Source: Pseudomonas guariconensis (GTDB lineage Bacteria; Pseudomonadota; Gammaproteobacteria; Pseudomonadales; Pseudomonadaceae). From it: a DNA stretch of 64,000 nucleotides. Below the pieces are notes generated by a model. It was not told where the DNA came from, made no database searches, and saw nothing but the letters and a program-made list of their open reading frames with translations. The stretch spans positions 434,001-498,000 of the forward strand of contig NZ_FMYX01000003.1 in the NCBI RefSeq assembly GCF_900102675.1. Direction: 5' to 3'. Made by a program: the position numbers and the translations under genes. Shown here in pieces: positions 34,492 to 42,968 of this stretch (the stretch's first letter is position 1; every line of letters starts with the position of its first letter).

Positions 34492-34853
34492 TCAAGCATA
34501 TCGATGAGATGCTGAAGCTGTGGGCGCAAGAGCTCCACACGTCATGCGAGCGTTTCGGCGGTTCGGGTGGTGGTAGCATGCTCGGCCTCCTCATGGACTG
34601 TCAGGGCGACCTGATCCGAGGCACTAGAGGAAGTCGGGTGCTGCTCGATGAGTCTGCCGATATTGAGATCATCGTGAACAAGCACCTGGAGCCCCAGTTG
34701 TACGTCATTGTCCATGAACACTACTGCAACCATGACAGCCTGCTCGAGCAGAAAATGGCTTATTGCAGGTGCAGCAGAAAGACGTACTATGAGCGCCTGC
34801 ATCAGGCCCATGTGGCTATTCAGGGGGTGTTGAGAGGGAAGAAGGCTGCATGA
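34488..34853 (+). CDS. Antiterminator Q-like protein (121 aa)
   Basis: Starts at TTG (or ATG at 34509). The C-terminal half CRCSRKTYYERLHQAHVAIQG resembles the phage antitermination Q family, whose signature is a Cys/Ser-x-x-TYY-RL-AH helix. Length and position (last gene before the late region) also fit. It should load on RNA polymerase and carry it through the terminator at 35321 and hairpins in the late operon. The assignment is by resemblance only; a different late activator is possible. Confidence 0.6.
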   Translation: MIKHIDEMLKLWAQELHTSCERFGGSGGGSMLGLLMDCQGDLIRGTRGSRVLLDESADIEIIVNKHLEPQLYVIVHEHYCNHDSLLEQKMAYCRCSRKTYYERLHQAHVAIQGVLRGKKAA

Positions 34854-35364
34854 TCCGCCACCTTTGGTCCTACCGTCCCGCTGTGGTCCTGCCGCATTTT
34901 TTGCAGGTCAGCCCAGCTCCAGCTCGCGCAGCTCGCGGGCTGTCCCACCGTCCCACCGCTCACACGAAAGCGCGCACGTAGGCGCATGCAGCGCGTTACG
35001 CGCGCATTGCGCGCAGCGTGGTTTTAATCTCTCTCTTTACACGGGAAAGGGTTAAAAATAGTTAGACAGTGGGACAGCCCTTGATTTTCAAGGGCTCCAT
35101 AAGTCCCACCGTCACCACCCCCTTTGAGACCTATGGGGCAGCGCCAAAGTGAAGCTAAGCCGGGGTGGTGTATTCCCCCGACATTTGCCAGACATTCCCC
35201 AGGCGTTTACCCCTTATTGCCGGGTGGCATTAAAACTCGCTTGCTGCCAGGAAACTGGACCTGTAAAAAGTACCCATCTTCGAGACGTGCGGGCGCACAA
35301 AGCAGCCCGCCAAACACTGAAAACCCCGGCCCTGGCGCCGGGGTTTTTGCATTTGGGGGATTCG
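34854..35364. other. Repeat-rich gap before the holin
   Basis: No convincing gene. It holds GTCCCACCGTC-type repeats, a perfect 12-bp inverted repeat GGGCTGTCCCAC (34937-34948) and GTGGGACAGCCC (35069-35080), a hairpin GCCCTTGA-TTT-TCAAGGGC (35077-35095) and the terminator at 35321. Likely a control region: late promoter and Q site, or replication origin. Confidence 0.55.
35321..35348 (+). terminator. Terminator upstream of the holin
   Basis: AAACCCCGGC and GCCGGGGTTT form a 10-bp stem around a 6-base loop followed by T residues. It sits directly before the first late gene, where an antitermination-controlled terminator is expected. Confidence 0.85.
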
Positions 35365-35712
35365 ATGAACAGCGAACAACAAGCGTTGGCCGAGGCACCG
35401 ATCTGGATGGTGATCGTACTGTCCCTGGTCGGCGGGGTGTCCGGCGAGATGTGGCGTGCCGACAAGGCTGGTGTGCGGGGCTGGCCTTTGCTCCGCCGAA
35501 TTGCCCTGCGGTCGGGGGCCTGCGTGGTGTGTGGCTTGTCCACAATCATGTTGTTCTACTCGGCAGGCATGTCGATCTGGACGGCAGGCGGGATCGGTTG
35601 CTTGACCGCGATGGCCGGTGCCGATGTCGCCATCGGCTTGTACGAACGCTGGGCCGCCAAGCGCCTGGGCGTCTGCGAGATGCCGCCGCGCAGTGGCGAG
35701 CCGGGTCAGTGA
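35365..35712 (+). CDS. Phage holin (115 aa)
   Basis: Small inner-membrane protein with three hydrophobic segments: APIWMVIVLSLVGGVSGE, RSGACVVCGLSTIMLFYSAG and IGCLTAMAGADVAIGLYERW, a layout of class I-like holins (LydA-type family). The start MNSEQQALAEAPIW at 35365 follows GGGGGA; the open frame further upstream belongs to the control region. It makes the lesions that let the endolysin out. It lies about 23 kb from the endolysin and spanins. Confidence 0.8.
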   Translation: MNSEQQALAEAPIWMVIVLSLVGGVSGEMWRADKAGVRGWPLLRRIALRSGACVVCGLSTIMLFYSAGMSIWTAGGIGCLTAMAGADVAIGLYERWAAKRLGVCEMPPRSGEPGQ

Positions 35713-35875
35713 CCGGCAGGGGGTGGGGGGCAGTGCTGCGGATTTTATGGGTCCTCCCCCTGGCCCGCCCCCTACACGGGTGCTGGAACTCTCAAACTGG
35801 CTCCATCTGAGATTGATCGCACCATGTCTGTCCTATTAAATTTCAGACTTCAGACCAACGAAGTCAGTGAACAAT

Positions 35876-36907
35876 ATGACCAAAGGCTCGATAGGCACAC
35901 TGAACGACATTCCATTCCTCAACCTGTCCCAAGCAGGTGGGAAATTTTGCAGTTCGCTAAATTTCTTTAAAGAAGGCGAGTGGAGGATTTGGCTTTCCTT
36001 GGGTGACGGGCGCTTTGTCGAAACCTATGGCTGGCCAGCAGAGGGGTGTTATTTTGGTGACGCCGCCCAGCAAGAAACTGATGTGTATTTGCATTTTATG
36101 GATTTTATAGCTCAGAAAGCGAGTTATGAAGAAGTCAGTAAGCCATTTCTCGGCTTGCATGATGATTTATGTAATCTATCAGCGAGTTTGGCTAAGATTT
36201 CCCATATTCATAAAACTAAGGATGTACTTGGTGTCGGCGATTCGCGAATGGTGGTAACGGAGGTCGAGTATTTTTTCTCCGTCTGTCGGAGCATGATTGA
36301 TCTATTTCAAGAGATAGCTTGCAAGCTGTGGAACAAATTGACTATTTATGTTGATTACCTTCCAGAGAAAAAAAACCTTCGTAACTCATTTCGCGAAATG
36401 GTTTGGTACAAGGATCGTTTGACCACGAAAGAGGAGTTGCAGTCTCGGTTTGGTTTGCCAGAGCCTTGGGCTGACTTCTATCTCAGGCATGCCGATTTTT
36501 TTCTTCAGATCAGAAAGTTTAGAGATAACATTGTTCATAATGGCTCTCAGGTTCAAACTATTTTCTCTGGTGAGAGTGGTTATCTTGTGAATCTGAACTT
36601 TAAGCCATTCGGTGATGTGAAAGTTTGGCGCGAGTCAGATAAGGTGAAAAACGATTTAGTACCTTTGATGCCGGCGCTTGGAATGATTGCTTTCATGACC
36701 CTACTCGTCTGTGAGGATTTTTCAGAGATGATGCAGCGTACGTTCGAATTTCCTGAGCCCATTGTTCCCGGTATGAGGTTGTTTACTCGTGGTTTCTTTG
36801 ATGAGCATTTTGTAGCGGTTCTTGGAGATGCCCGAGATCGATACGTTGAGTTTTACCAAGGCGGGGTCGAAAGTGAAGGTATTAAAGCGGCCCCGTCGCT
36901 TCAATAG
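35876..36907 (+). CDS. Second AT-rich cargo gene with a HEPN-type motif (343 aa)
   Basis: Not recognised as a named family. One R-x4-H motif of the HEPN type is present, FRDNIVHNGS (Arg216/His221), inside a helical region (LRHADFFLQIRKFRDN), and an earlier helix around residues 130-150 (VCRSMIDLFQEIACKLW) resembles the first half of the bundle. The start is uncertain: GTG at 35867 or ATG at 35876, neither with a clear ribosome site. The DNA is AT-rich, in contrast with the holin and terminase genes on either side. It is unlike the first HEPN-motif gene in sequence. A cargo gene for defence is likely from position and motif. Confidence 0.55.
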   Translation: MTKGSIGTLNDIPFLNLSQAGGKFCSSLNFFKEGEWRIWLSLGDGRFVETYGWPAEGCYFGDAAQQETDVYLHFMDFIAQKASYEEVSKPFLGLHDDLCNLSASLAKISHIHKTKDVLGVGDSRMVVTEVEYFFSVCRSMIDLFQEIACKLWNKLTIYVDYLPEKKNLRNSFREMVWYKDRLTTKEELQSRFGLPEPWADFYLRHADFFLQIRKFRDNIVHNGSQVQTIFSGESGYLVNLNFKPFGDVKVWRESDKVKNDLVPLMPALGMIAFMTLLVCEDFSEMMQRTFEFPEPIVPGMRLFTRGFFDEHFVAVLGDARDRYVEFYQGGVESEGIKAAPSLQ

Positions 36908-36982
36908 CTTTGGCGGGGGCAGGGGACCCTGGGTATTCTCGCGAAACACGGGGCGGGAAACCCGCGGTTCTTTGTTAGCGGA

Positions 36983-37046
36983 CAGTTCACCAGCTTAGTG
37001 AACTGAGGTGAACTGGTTAACCCCCTGGATTCATTGGGTGAACTGG
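36983..37046. repeat. GTGAACTG repeats upstream of terminase
   Basis: GTGAACTG occurs at 36998, 37008 and 37038, so the spacings are 10 and 30 bases, plus an inverted copy CAGTTCAC at 36983. All lie within 70 bases of the terminase small subunit gene, a likely packaging (cos or pac) recognition site. A GCGGG-AAA-CCCGC hairpin (36953-36965) is next to them. Confidence 0.65.
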
Positions 37047-37050
37047 CAAG

Positions 37051-37644
37051 ATGAACATGCATTTTCTGACCAAAACTGAATTCGCAGCCCGACGCGGCTG
37101 GTCGAAATCCTACGTCACGAAGCTAGATCAACAGGGGAGGCTGGTCCTGACGGATGACGGGAAAATCGACGTGGTCGCAACTGAAGCACTGTTGGATGAG
37201 TCTGCCGATCCAAGTAAGGCTCCCATCGCGGCACGGCACGAGGCAAAGCGTACTGAGCGTGAGCGAGACCCCTCTACAGGCCCTGAAATCACCGACAAAA
37301 CACCTTCGGTAGCGCAGTCGCTCTTGCTCTCGGGTGCTGAGAGAAGCTTCCAGAAATCCAAAGCGCACCGCGAGTACTTTCTGGCCCAGCAGGAAGAGGC
37401 GAACTTCTACAAGCTTCAAGGCAGCCTGGTTGATCGGAAGGCTGTTGAAGAAGCTGCGTTCGTTGCTGGGCGGACGCTTCGAGACCAGGTGTTCGGACTC
37501 GCCCCCCAACTAGCTGCCGAATTGGCAGGCATGACCGACCCCTGGGATATCGAAAAACACCTTACCGACACCTTCCGGCGCGTCTTCATGGACGCCGCGA
37601 AGATGAACGACGCTGACCTCGAAAGAGCCATGAAACCGAGCTGA
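37051..37644 (+). CDS. Terminase small subunit (197 aa)
   Basis: Nu1-like: an N-terminal winged helix-turn-helix (MHFLTKTEFAARRGWSKSYV) that should bind the packaging site, a linker of charged residues, and a C-terminal helical part (ALVDRK-type, QVFGLAPQLAAELAGM). It selects phage DNA and recruits the large subunit. The GTGAACTG repeats just upstream are the likely binding sites. Four bases separate it from the large subunit gene. Confidence 0.85.
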   Translation: MNMHFLTKTEFAARRGWSKSYVTKLDQQGRLVLTDDGKIDVVATEALLDESADPSKAPIAARHEAKRTERERDPSTGPEITDKTPSVAQSLLLSGAERSFQKSKAHREYFLAQQEEANFYKLQGSLVDRKAVEEAAFVAGRTLRDQVFGLAPQLAAELAGMTDPWDIEKHLTDTFRRVFMDAAKMNDADLERAMKPS

Positions 37645-37648
37645 ACCT

Positions 37649-39694
37649 ATGCCTACCGGATACGCAGACGGTGCTAAGGCGTACCGTGAAGCGTATTGCA
37701 GAGGGCTGATGCCCGACCCGGAGCTCTGGGTCGATGAGTGGGCGGATGAGTACATGCGGATCCCGCGTGACACTGGCGCCGCCGAGCCCGGCAAGTACCG
37801 CACCGACCGTACGCCGTATGCCCGTGAACCCATGCGCTGCCTGTCACCAGCGCACCCCTGCAAGCGCGTCATCACCATGGTCGCCTCGCAGCTCATGAAA
37901 ACTCAGATTGCCCTGAATTGGATTGGGGCTCTGATCCATATGTCTCCCTCCAATATCCTGACCTTGCTGCCGAGCTTGGCCTTGGCCAAGCGGGTGTCTG
38001 CGAGGATCGGTAAAACCATCAACGTCACTCCTGAGCTGAAGTCCCGCGTGGCGGCCGCCCGGTCACGGAGTGCCCAAAACACCATCGATACCAAAGAGTT
38101 CGAGGGCGGCACGCTATATGCGACCACGGCCGGTTCGGCCTCCAACCTGGCAGAGCTGGCTGCGCGATTCATTTACGGTGATGAGGTCGACCGGTGGGAC
38201 GTAGACGTCGATGAAGAGGGCGACCCCATCGATCTGGCAGAGACGCGGGGCAGTACCTTTGGGCGCAACGCGAAGTTTTACTTCTCCAGCTCGCCCACCA
38301 TCAAGGGGGCCTCTCGGATCGCTGATCTGTTCGAGACAAGCGACCAGCGACACTACTACGTGCCCTGTCCAGCCTGCGGTCATATGCAGGTGCTGGAGTG
38401 GGAGCGTCTGCTGTACTCCGAGGACTTCCAGACCGTCCACTACAAGTGTTCGTCCCCTGATTGCGATGTGCTGATCGAGGAGCATAACAAGGGCGAAATG
38501 CTCGCCAAGGGTGAATGGCGCTCGCACGCGAAGGGCGACGGTGAAACAGTTGGTTTCCACCTCAATGCTCTATACGCCCCGCTCGGCTGGACCTCATGGG
38601 CTGATCTGGCCAAGCAATTCGAGAAGGCCAAGCGCGCCCAGGATCGAGGCGACCTTGAGCCCATGCAGGTGTTTTACAACACCCGCTTGGCGAAGGTGTG
38701 GGACAGCGCGGTCGAGCAGACCAAGGCCGAGGTGCTGCAGGCGCGAGCGCTGCAGGAGGATTATGTCCTCGGTACCGTGCCTGTCGGTGTGCTGGTGATC
38801 ACCGGCGCGGTCGACGTTCAGGCCAATCGCCTGGAGTTGATGACCCTGGGTTACGGTGCTGGCATGGAGCGGTGGGTCATCGATCACCAGGTGATCCCAG
38901 GTGACCCGGCTGATCAGCGCACGTGGGATCTGCTGGACGAGCGATTGAAGGTTCGGTACCGCCATCCCTGCGGCGTGAACTTGGGCATTCTGGCTGTCGG
39001 TATCGACTCCGGTGGTCACCATACCCATGAGGTCTACCAGTTCACCCGTGTCCGCCGTTGGCGCAACATCTTTGCGCTGAAGGGGGCGAGCAAGCCGGGC
39101 AAACCGGTCATAGCCCAGCGGCCCTCCCTGGTGGATGTCACCTGGAAAGGCCAGACCGAACGCAACGGCGCCGAGCTGTGGATGGTGGGTACCGATACCG
39201 CCAAGGATTGGATCTACAACCGTTATAGCTTCGAATCCGGGCCGGGTGCGCTGCACTTCCCGAAGGATCTGCCGGACGAGTTCTTTCAGCAGTGCGTGGC
39301 CGAACGCAAGATCGCCCGCTATGTGAAAGGGTACAAGCGGATCGAGTGGGTCAAGGGTAAGGCCGACCGTAACGAGGCGCTCGACCTCATGGTGTACAAC
39401 CTGGCCATGGCCAACTACCTCGGCCTGCATCGCTACGGCGAACAGGACTGGGACAAGCTGCGCCAGGCGCTGGCCCAGGCGAGTCTGTTTGATGAGCCCC
39501 CGCCCACGAAGCCACCGGTCATCGAGCACGAAGATGATGACGATGACGCCGACGACGAACCCGTGTCAGCGGCACCGCCCCCGGCTCGACCCGCTCCACC
39601 GGCCCCTCCGTCGTCGCCTCGCCTGGCACCTCGCCCGGCACCTCAACCAATGCAACGCCGCAGCTCCAGCAGCGGCTATCTGAAGAGACGCTGA
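37649..39694 (+). CDS. Terminase large subunit, lambda gpA family (681 aa)
   Basis: Packaging motor and nuclease. The ATPase region has a P-loop-like VASQLMKTQIALN (residues 78-90), in which the usual glycine before Lys is Met, and Walker B-like RFIYGDEVDRWD. A zinc-type segment CPACGHMQVLEW...YKCSSPDC follows, then the nuclease region with GAVDVQANRLEL and a metal-binding His-rich IDSGGHHTHEV. The C-terminus ends in Asp/Glu and Pro-rich tails (DDDDDADDEP, PPPARPAPPAPP). Start ATG at 37649. Confidence 0.92.
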   Translation: MPTGYADGAKAYREAYCRGLMPDPELWVDEWADEYMRIPRDTGAAEPGKYRTDRTPYAREPMRCLSPAHPCKRVITMVASQLMKTQIALNWIGALIHMSPSNILTLLPSLALAKRVSARIGKTINVTPELKSRVAAARSRSAQNTIDTKEFEGGTLYATTAGSASNLAELAARFIYGDEVDRWDVDVDEEGDPIDLAETRGSTFGRNAKFYFSSSPTIKGASRIADLFETSDQRHYYVPCPACGHMQVLEWERLLYSEDFQTVHYKCSSPDCDVLIEEHNKGEMLAKGEWRSHAKGDGETVGFHLNALYAPLGWTSWADLAKQFEKAKRAQDRGDLEPMQVFYNTRLAKVWDSAVEQTKAEVLQARALQEDYVLGTVPVGVLVITGAVDVQANRLELMTLGYGAGMERWVIDHQVIPGDPADQRTWDLLDERLKVRYRHPCGVNLGILAVGIDSGGHHTHEVYQFTRVRRWRNIFALKGASKPGKPVIAQRPSLVDVTWKGQTERNGAELWMVGTDTAKDWIYNRYSFESGPGALHFPKDLPDEFFQQCVAERKIARYVKGYKRIEWVKGKADRNEALDLMVYNLAMANYLGLHRYGEQDWDKLRQALAQASLFDEPPPTKPPVIEHEDDDDDADDEPVSAAPPPARPAPPAPPSSPRLAPRPAPQPMQRRSSSSGYLKRR

Positions 39695-39695
39695 C

Positions 39696-39902
39696 ATGGC
39701 ATACACCCCGGCACAACTCGCTGCTGTCGAGCGTGCGATTGCGCGTGGCGAACGAATCGTTCGCTACAGCGACCGCACCGTCGAATATCGCTCAGTGGAC
39801 GAGCTCATGAAGGTCCGCGATCAGATCCGCACCGAGCTGGCCCAGGCGGCTGGCCCGCGCTCCCGTGTGGTCCGGCTCCACCATGGAGGTAAGGGGCTGT
39901 GA
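39696..39902 (+). CDS. Head-tail joining protein gpW (68 aa)
   Basis: MAYTPAQLAAVERAIARGER is the typical gpW start; the protein then reads VRYSDRTVEYRSVDELMKVR. It completes the head at the portal before tail joining. It directly follows the terminase and its stop overlaps the portal GTG by 4 bases. Confidence 0.9.
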   Translation: MAYTPAQLAAVERAIARGERIVRYSDRTVEYRSVDELMKVRDQIRTELAQAAGPRSRVVRLHHGGKGL

Positions 39903-41392
39903 GCGGCCGCTATATCTCCACGCGTTCGGGGCTTCTGGTGCCCGAGCGGATCAAGGCCAGCTATGAGGGCGCCGCCGAAGGGCGGCGCTCCTCGGGTTGG
40001 GATGCGCCAGACACTGGGCCGAATAGCCTGATCATGCCGGCTTTGCGCAATCTGCGCTCGCGGTCGCGGGCAGCGGTACGCAATGACCCGTATGCGGCCA
40101 ACATCATCGACAAGCGGGTCAGCAATCTAATCGGTACTGGCATCACGCCGCAGCCACGGTTGCTGGACAAGGACCTGCGCAAAGCCATGCAGGAGCTGTG
40201 GGAGGACTGGGTGGACGAGTCGGACGCCGACGAGCGTACCGACTTCTACGGTCAGCAGGCTCTGGTGGCACGCACGGTTGAGCAGTCCGGTGAATGTTTC
40301 GTGCGCTTGCGGCCACGCCGGCTGGAGGACGGCCTTGCGGTTCCACTGCAACTGCAGTGTCTGGCGCCTGAATTCGTGCCACACGACAAGTTCGAGGTGA
40401 CGCGCTCCGGCAACACGATCCGGGCCGGTATCGAGTTCAACAGCATCGGGCGCCGGGTGGCTTACTGGTGCTACCGCAACCATCCCAGCGACAGGGCTTC
40501 GCTCAACGCAGGGTATAACCCGCTTGTGCGGGTTCCGGCTGAGCAGATGCTGCACATCTTCGAGCCGCTGGAGCCCGGCCAGTTGCGCGGGGTGCCCCGG
40601 TTGGCGCCGATCCTCAAGCGCCTGCGCAGCCTGGACAACTATGACGACGCGGTGCTGTTCCGACAGGAGGTGGCCAACCTGTTCGCCGGCTTCGTTCGTA
40701 AGCCTGCGCCGGAAGCGGGAGGTGGTCCGCCCCTGGACATGATCACAGGCGGAGCCATCGTGCATGACCGCGATGCCTTCACCCCCATGGTGGCTCTCGA
40801 GCCCGGCACGATGCAGGAGCTGGGGCCGGGCGAGCAGGTGGAGTTCTCCGACCCGCCTGACGGCGGCAACAACTACCCCGACTTCATGCGGCAGCAGCTA
40901 ATGGCTGCCGCCGCTGGTGCGGGTCTGCCTTACGAGCTGATGACCGGCGACATGCGCGGGGTGAATGACCGTGTTATCCGGGTGGTGCTGAACGAGTTCC
41001 GGCGCCGCCTGGAGCAGCTGCAGTTCTCTGTCTATGTCCATCAATTGTGTCGCCCGGTGCGGGCGGCCTGGATGGACATGGCATTCCTGGCCGGGGCGCT
41101 GGACATAGTCGACTACACCCTAAACCGCCGCCAGTACCTGCGGACGCGGTGGGTGCCGCAGGGCTGGGCCTACATCCAGCCGGTGCAGGACGTGCAGGCG
41201 CGCATGCTCGAAGTCGCAGCGGGGTTCACCTCCCGCAGCGAGATGTGCCTGCGCTCGGGTACCGACGCGGAGATCGTCGACGAAGAGAACGCCGCCGACA
41301 TCGCTCGGGCGCATGCCTTGGGCCTCCAATACAGCGGCTTGTCAGCGATTGATGACGAGCCTGATGACTCCGAACAGAAGGGGAAAACATGA
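39899..41392 (+). CDS. Portal protein, lambda gpB family (497 aa)
   Basis: Forms the dodecameric DNA gateway at one head vertex. Recognised from RAAVRNDPYAANIIDKRVSN, the PYELMTGDMRGVND stretch and the aromatic-rich C-terminal half (RRQYLRTRWVPQGWAYIQPVQD), all typical of lambda-type portals. GTG start at 39899 (VSGRYISTRSGLLVPER). The stop overlaps the protease start by 4 bases, so head genes are translated as a coupled chain. Confidence 0.93.
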   Translation: MSGRYISTRSGLLVPERIKASYEGAAEGRRSSGWDAPDTGPNSLIMPALRNLRSRSRAAVRNDPYAANIIDKRVSNLIGTGITPQPRLLDKDLRKAMQELWEDWVDESDADERTDFYGQQALVARTVEQSGECFVRLRPRRLEDGLAVPLQLQCLAPEFVPHDKFEVTRSGNTIRAGIEFNSIGRRVAYWCYRNHPSDRASLNAGYNPLVRVPAEQMLHIFEPLEPGQLRGVPRLAPILKRLRSLDNYDDAVLFRQEVANLFAGFVRKPAPEAGGGPPLDMITGGAIVHDRDAFTPMVALEPGTMQELGPGEQVEFSDPPDGGNNYPDFMRQQLMAAAAGAGLPYELMTGDMRGVNDRVIRVVLNEFRRRLEQLQFSVYVHQLCRPVRAAWMDMAFLAGALDIVDYTLNRRQYLRTRWVPQGWAYIQPVQDVQARMLEVAAGFTSRSEMCLRSGTDAEIVDEENAADIARAHALGLQYSGLSAIDDEPDDSEQKGKT

Positions 41393-42555
41393 AACCGTTG
41401 ATGCCGTTCCGCATCTTCAACAAGGCCAAGGCCCTCCTGCCAGTCGAGGATGGGCATTGGTATTCGATCACCGCTGCGGCGCAGGAAGGGGATGCCGACT
41501 CGAAGGTCATCGAGGTCTATGTCTACGGCGAGATTGGAGCCTGGGGCATCACGGCCAATCAGTTCCTCCAGGATCTCAAGGCAGTGGACGATGGAGTGTC
41601 GCCGGTCGTGGTGGCCTTCAACACCAACGGCGGCGACCTGTTCGAGGGCCTTGCCATCCACAACGCGCTGAGGCGCTTGGGCGAGCGTTGCACCGGTCGT
41701 GTCGATGGCCTGGCCGCCAGTGCGGGCAGCGTGGCGGTCTGCGGCGCCCACCGTGTGATCATGGCCTCGAGCGCCTTTCTTATGATCCACAACCCGTACA
41801 CCTGGGTGGGCGGTGATGCCGAGGATCTGCGTCGGGTGGCGGATGTTCTCGATAAGGCCTTCGAGGCCATGGTCGCGGCCTACAAGGCCAAGGCGCCGAA
41901 CATCGATGACGCGGAGTTGCGCCGCCTGGTCAACGATGAAAGCTGGCTCACGGCCTCGGAGGCCTTGGCGTTGGGGTTGGCCGATGAGGTCAGCACTGAC
42001 GTGAAGGTCCAGGCCTGCCTGGGGCAAGGCTCTACCATGGCGCGCTATCGGAATACCCCGCAGGCGCTGCTGGATCAGCTAAAGGCCAGCAGGGAGGAAC
42101 CGGACGCGCCCGTTGTCCCTGAGCCTGAGGTCAAGCCTGCCGCCCCGACGCCGACCGCAAGTGACTCTGCGGCCTTGGCCTTGATGATCACTTCGGCCTG
42201 CGCCCAGGCCGGCATCAGCAACCTGGTCGAGCCGCTGATCGCCTCGACCAAGCTGGCGGACGAAGCCACCGTGCAGGAAGCGCTGACCCGCGCCAAGGCG
42301 GTGCGGGATCTTTGTGTCGCTGCCCGCTTGCCCGAGATGACCGCCGATTACGTCCGGGCCGGCCTGGACGCAACCGCAGTACGGGCGCGTCTGTTCGACA
42401 AGCTGGTCGGCGGTGGCAAGGGCTTCGAGATCGACAATAGCCTGCCTCCGGCCGATGACGCACCGGAGAAGGTCCAGGCGAAAGCGCCCAATCCCAGTAG
42501 CATCTGGTCTGCCCGTCGGCAGGTCATCCAACCCCGTCCCGGCCAAGGAGCCTGA
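41389..42555 (+). CDS. ClpP/S14-type head maturation protease with C-terminal extension (388 aa)
   Basis: The N-terminal 200 residues are ClpP-like: nucleophile Ser111 in GLAASAGSVAV and His134 in MIHNPYTW, with FNTNGGDLFEGLAIHNAL before them. It should trim head proteins during assembly. Residues about 230-388 form a further Ala-rich helical domain that may act as the scaffold, as in lambda C/Nu3 where the scaffold is the protease C-terminus made from an internal start. ATG at 41389. Internal start candidates cannot be confirmed from sequence alone. Confidence 0.9.
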   Translation: MKPLMPFRIFNKAKALLPVEDGHWYSITAAAQEGDADSKVIEVYVYGEIGAWGITANQFLQDLKAVDDGVSPVVVAFNTNGGDLFEGLAIHNALRRLGERCTGRVDGLAASAGSVAVCGAHRVIMASSAFLMIHNPYTWVGGDAEDLRRVADVLDKAFEAMVAAYKAKAPNIDDAELRRLVNDESWLTASEALALGLADEVSTDVKVQACLGQGSTMARYRNTPQALLDQLKASREEPDAPVVPEPEVKPAAPTPTASDSAALALMITSACAQAGISNLVEPLIASTKLADEATVQEALTRAKAVRDLCVAARLPEMTADYVRAGLDATAVRARLFDKLVGGGKGFEIDNSLPPADDAPEKVQAKAPNPSSIWSARRQVIQPRPGQGA

Positions 42556-42557
42556 AC

Positions 42558-42905
42558 ATGAGCAATACCTACGTCGAACCGGTGCATGCCGGTGAATTCC
42601 TGTTGTCCGAGGGCGCGGGCAAGATCTCCCGCGAAGCCATCAACCTGGCCCCTGGTGCTGCCCTGGTGGCGGGGCAGGTGCTCGGCCAGCTCACGGCCAC
42701 CGGCCAGTTTGCGCCCTACAACCCGGAGGCCGAGGACGGTAGCGAGACAGCCAAGTGCATCCTGTTCGCTTCGGTCGGTGCTTCCGAGGAGATGCGCCGA
42801 GGGCGCGCCGTGGTGCGTTTGGCTGAAGTCAGCGAGGCCTTGCTGACCGGCCTGGACCTCGATGCTGAAAAATCCCTGGCGGCGCAGTTCATCATCGTTC
42901 GCTGA
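42558..42905 (+). CDS. Head decoration protein gpD (115 aa)
   Basis: Lambda D-like capsid stabiliser: HAGEFLLSEGAGKISREAIN and GAALVAGQVLGQLTATGQF, ending SLAAQFIIVR. Binds the outside of the expanded shell at three-fold sites. Start ATG 42558, two bases past the protease stop. It precedes a hairpin and the major capsid gene. Confidence 0.92.
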   Translation: MSNTYVEPVHAGEFLLSEGAGKISREAINLAPGAALVAGQVLGQLTATGQFAPYNPEAEDGSETAKCILFASVGASEEMRRGRAVVRLAEVSEALLTGLDLDAEKSLAAQFIIVR

Positions 42906-42926
42906 CGTCGTCCCTTTCTTTTATCC

Positions 42927-42961
42927 AGCCCCGCCTTGTGCGGGGCTTTGTATTTCTGGAG
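42927..42961 (+). promoter_or_regulatory. Hairpin plus ribosome-site cassette before the capsid gene
   Basis: AGCCCCGC-CTTGT-GCGGGGCT (42927-42947) followed by TTTCTGGAG (42953-42961), 8 bases before the ATG. The same layout precedes the sheath gene and gene D, see findings. It could attenuate transcription or protect the messenger. Confidence 0.65.
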
Positions 42962-42968
42962 TGCCTTC

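Noticed and set aside
37887-37903. P-loop of the terminase large subunit with Met in place of Gly (QLMKT)
   Set aside because: The lambda A family has deviant P-loops, so this is not evidence for inactivation.
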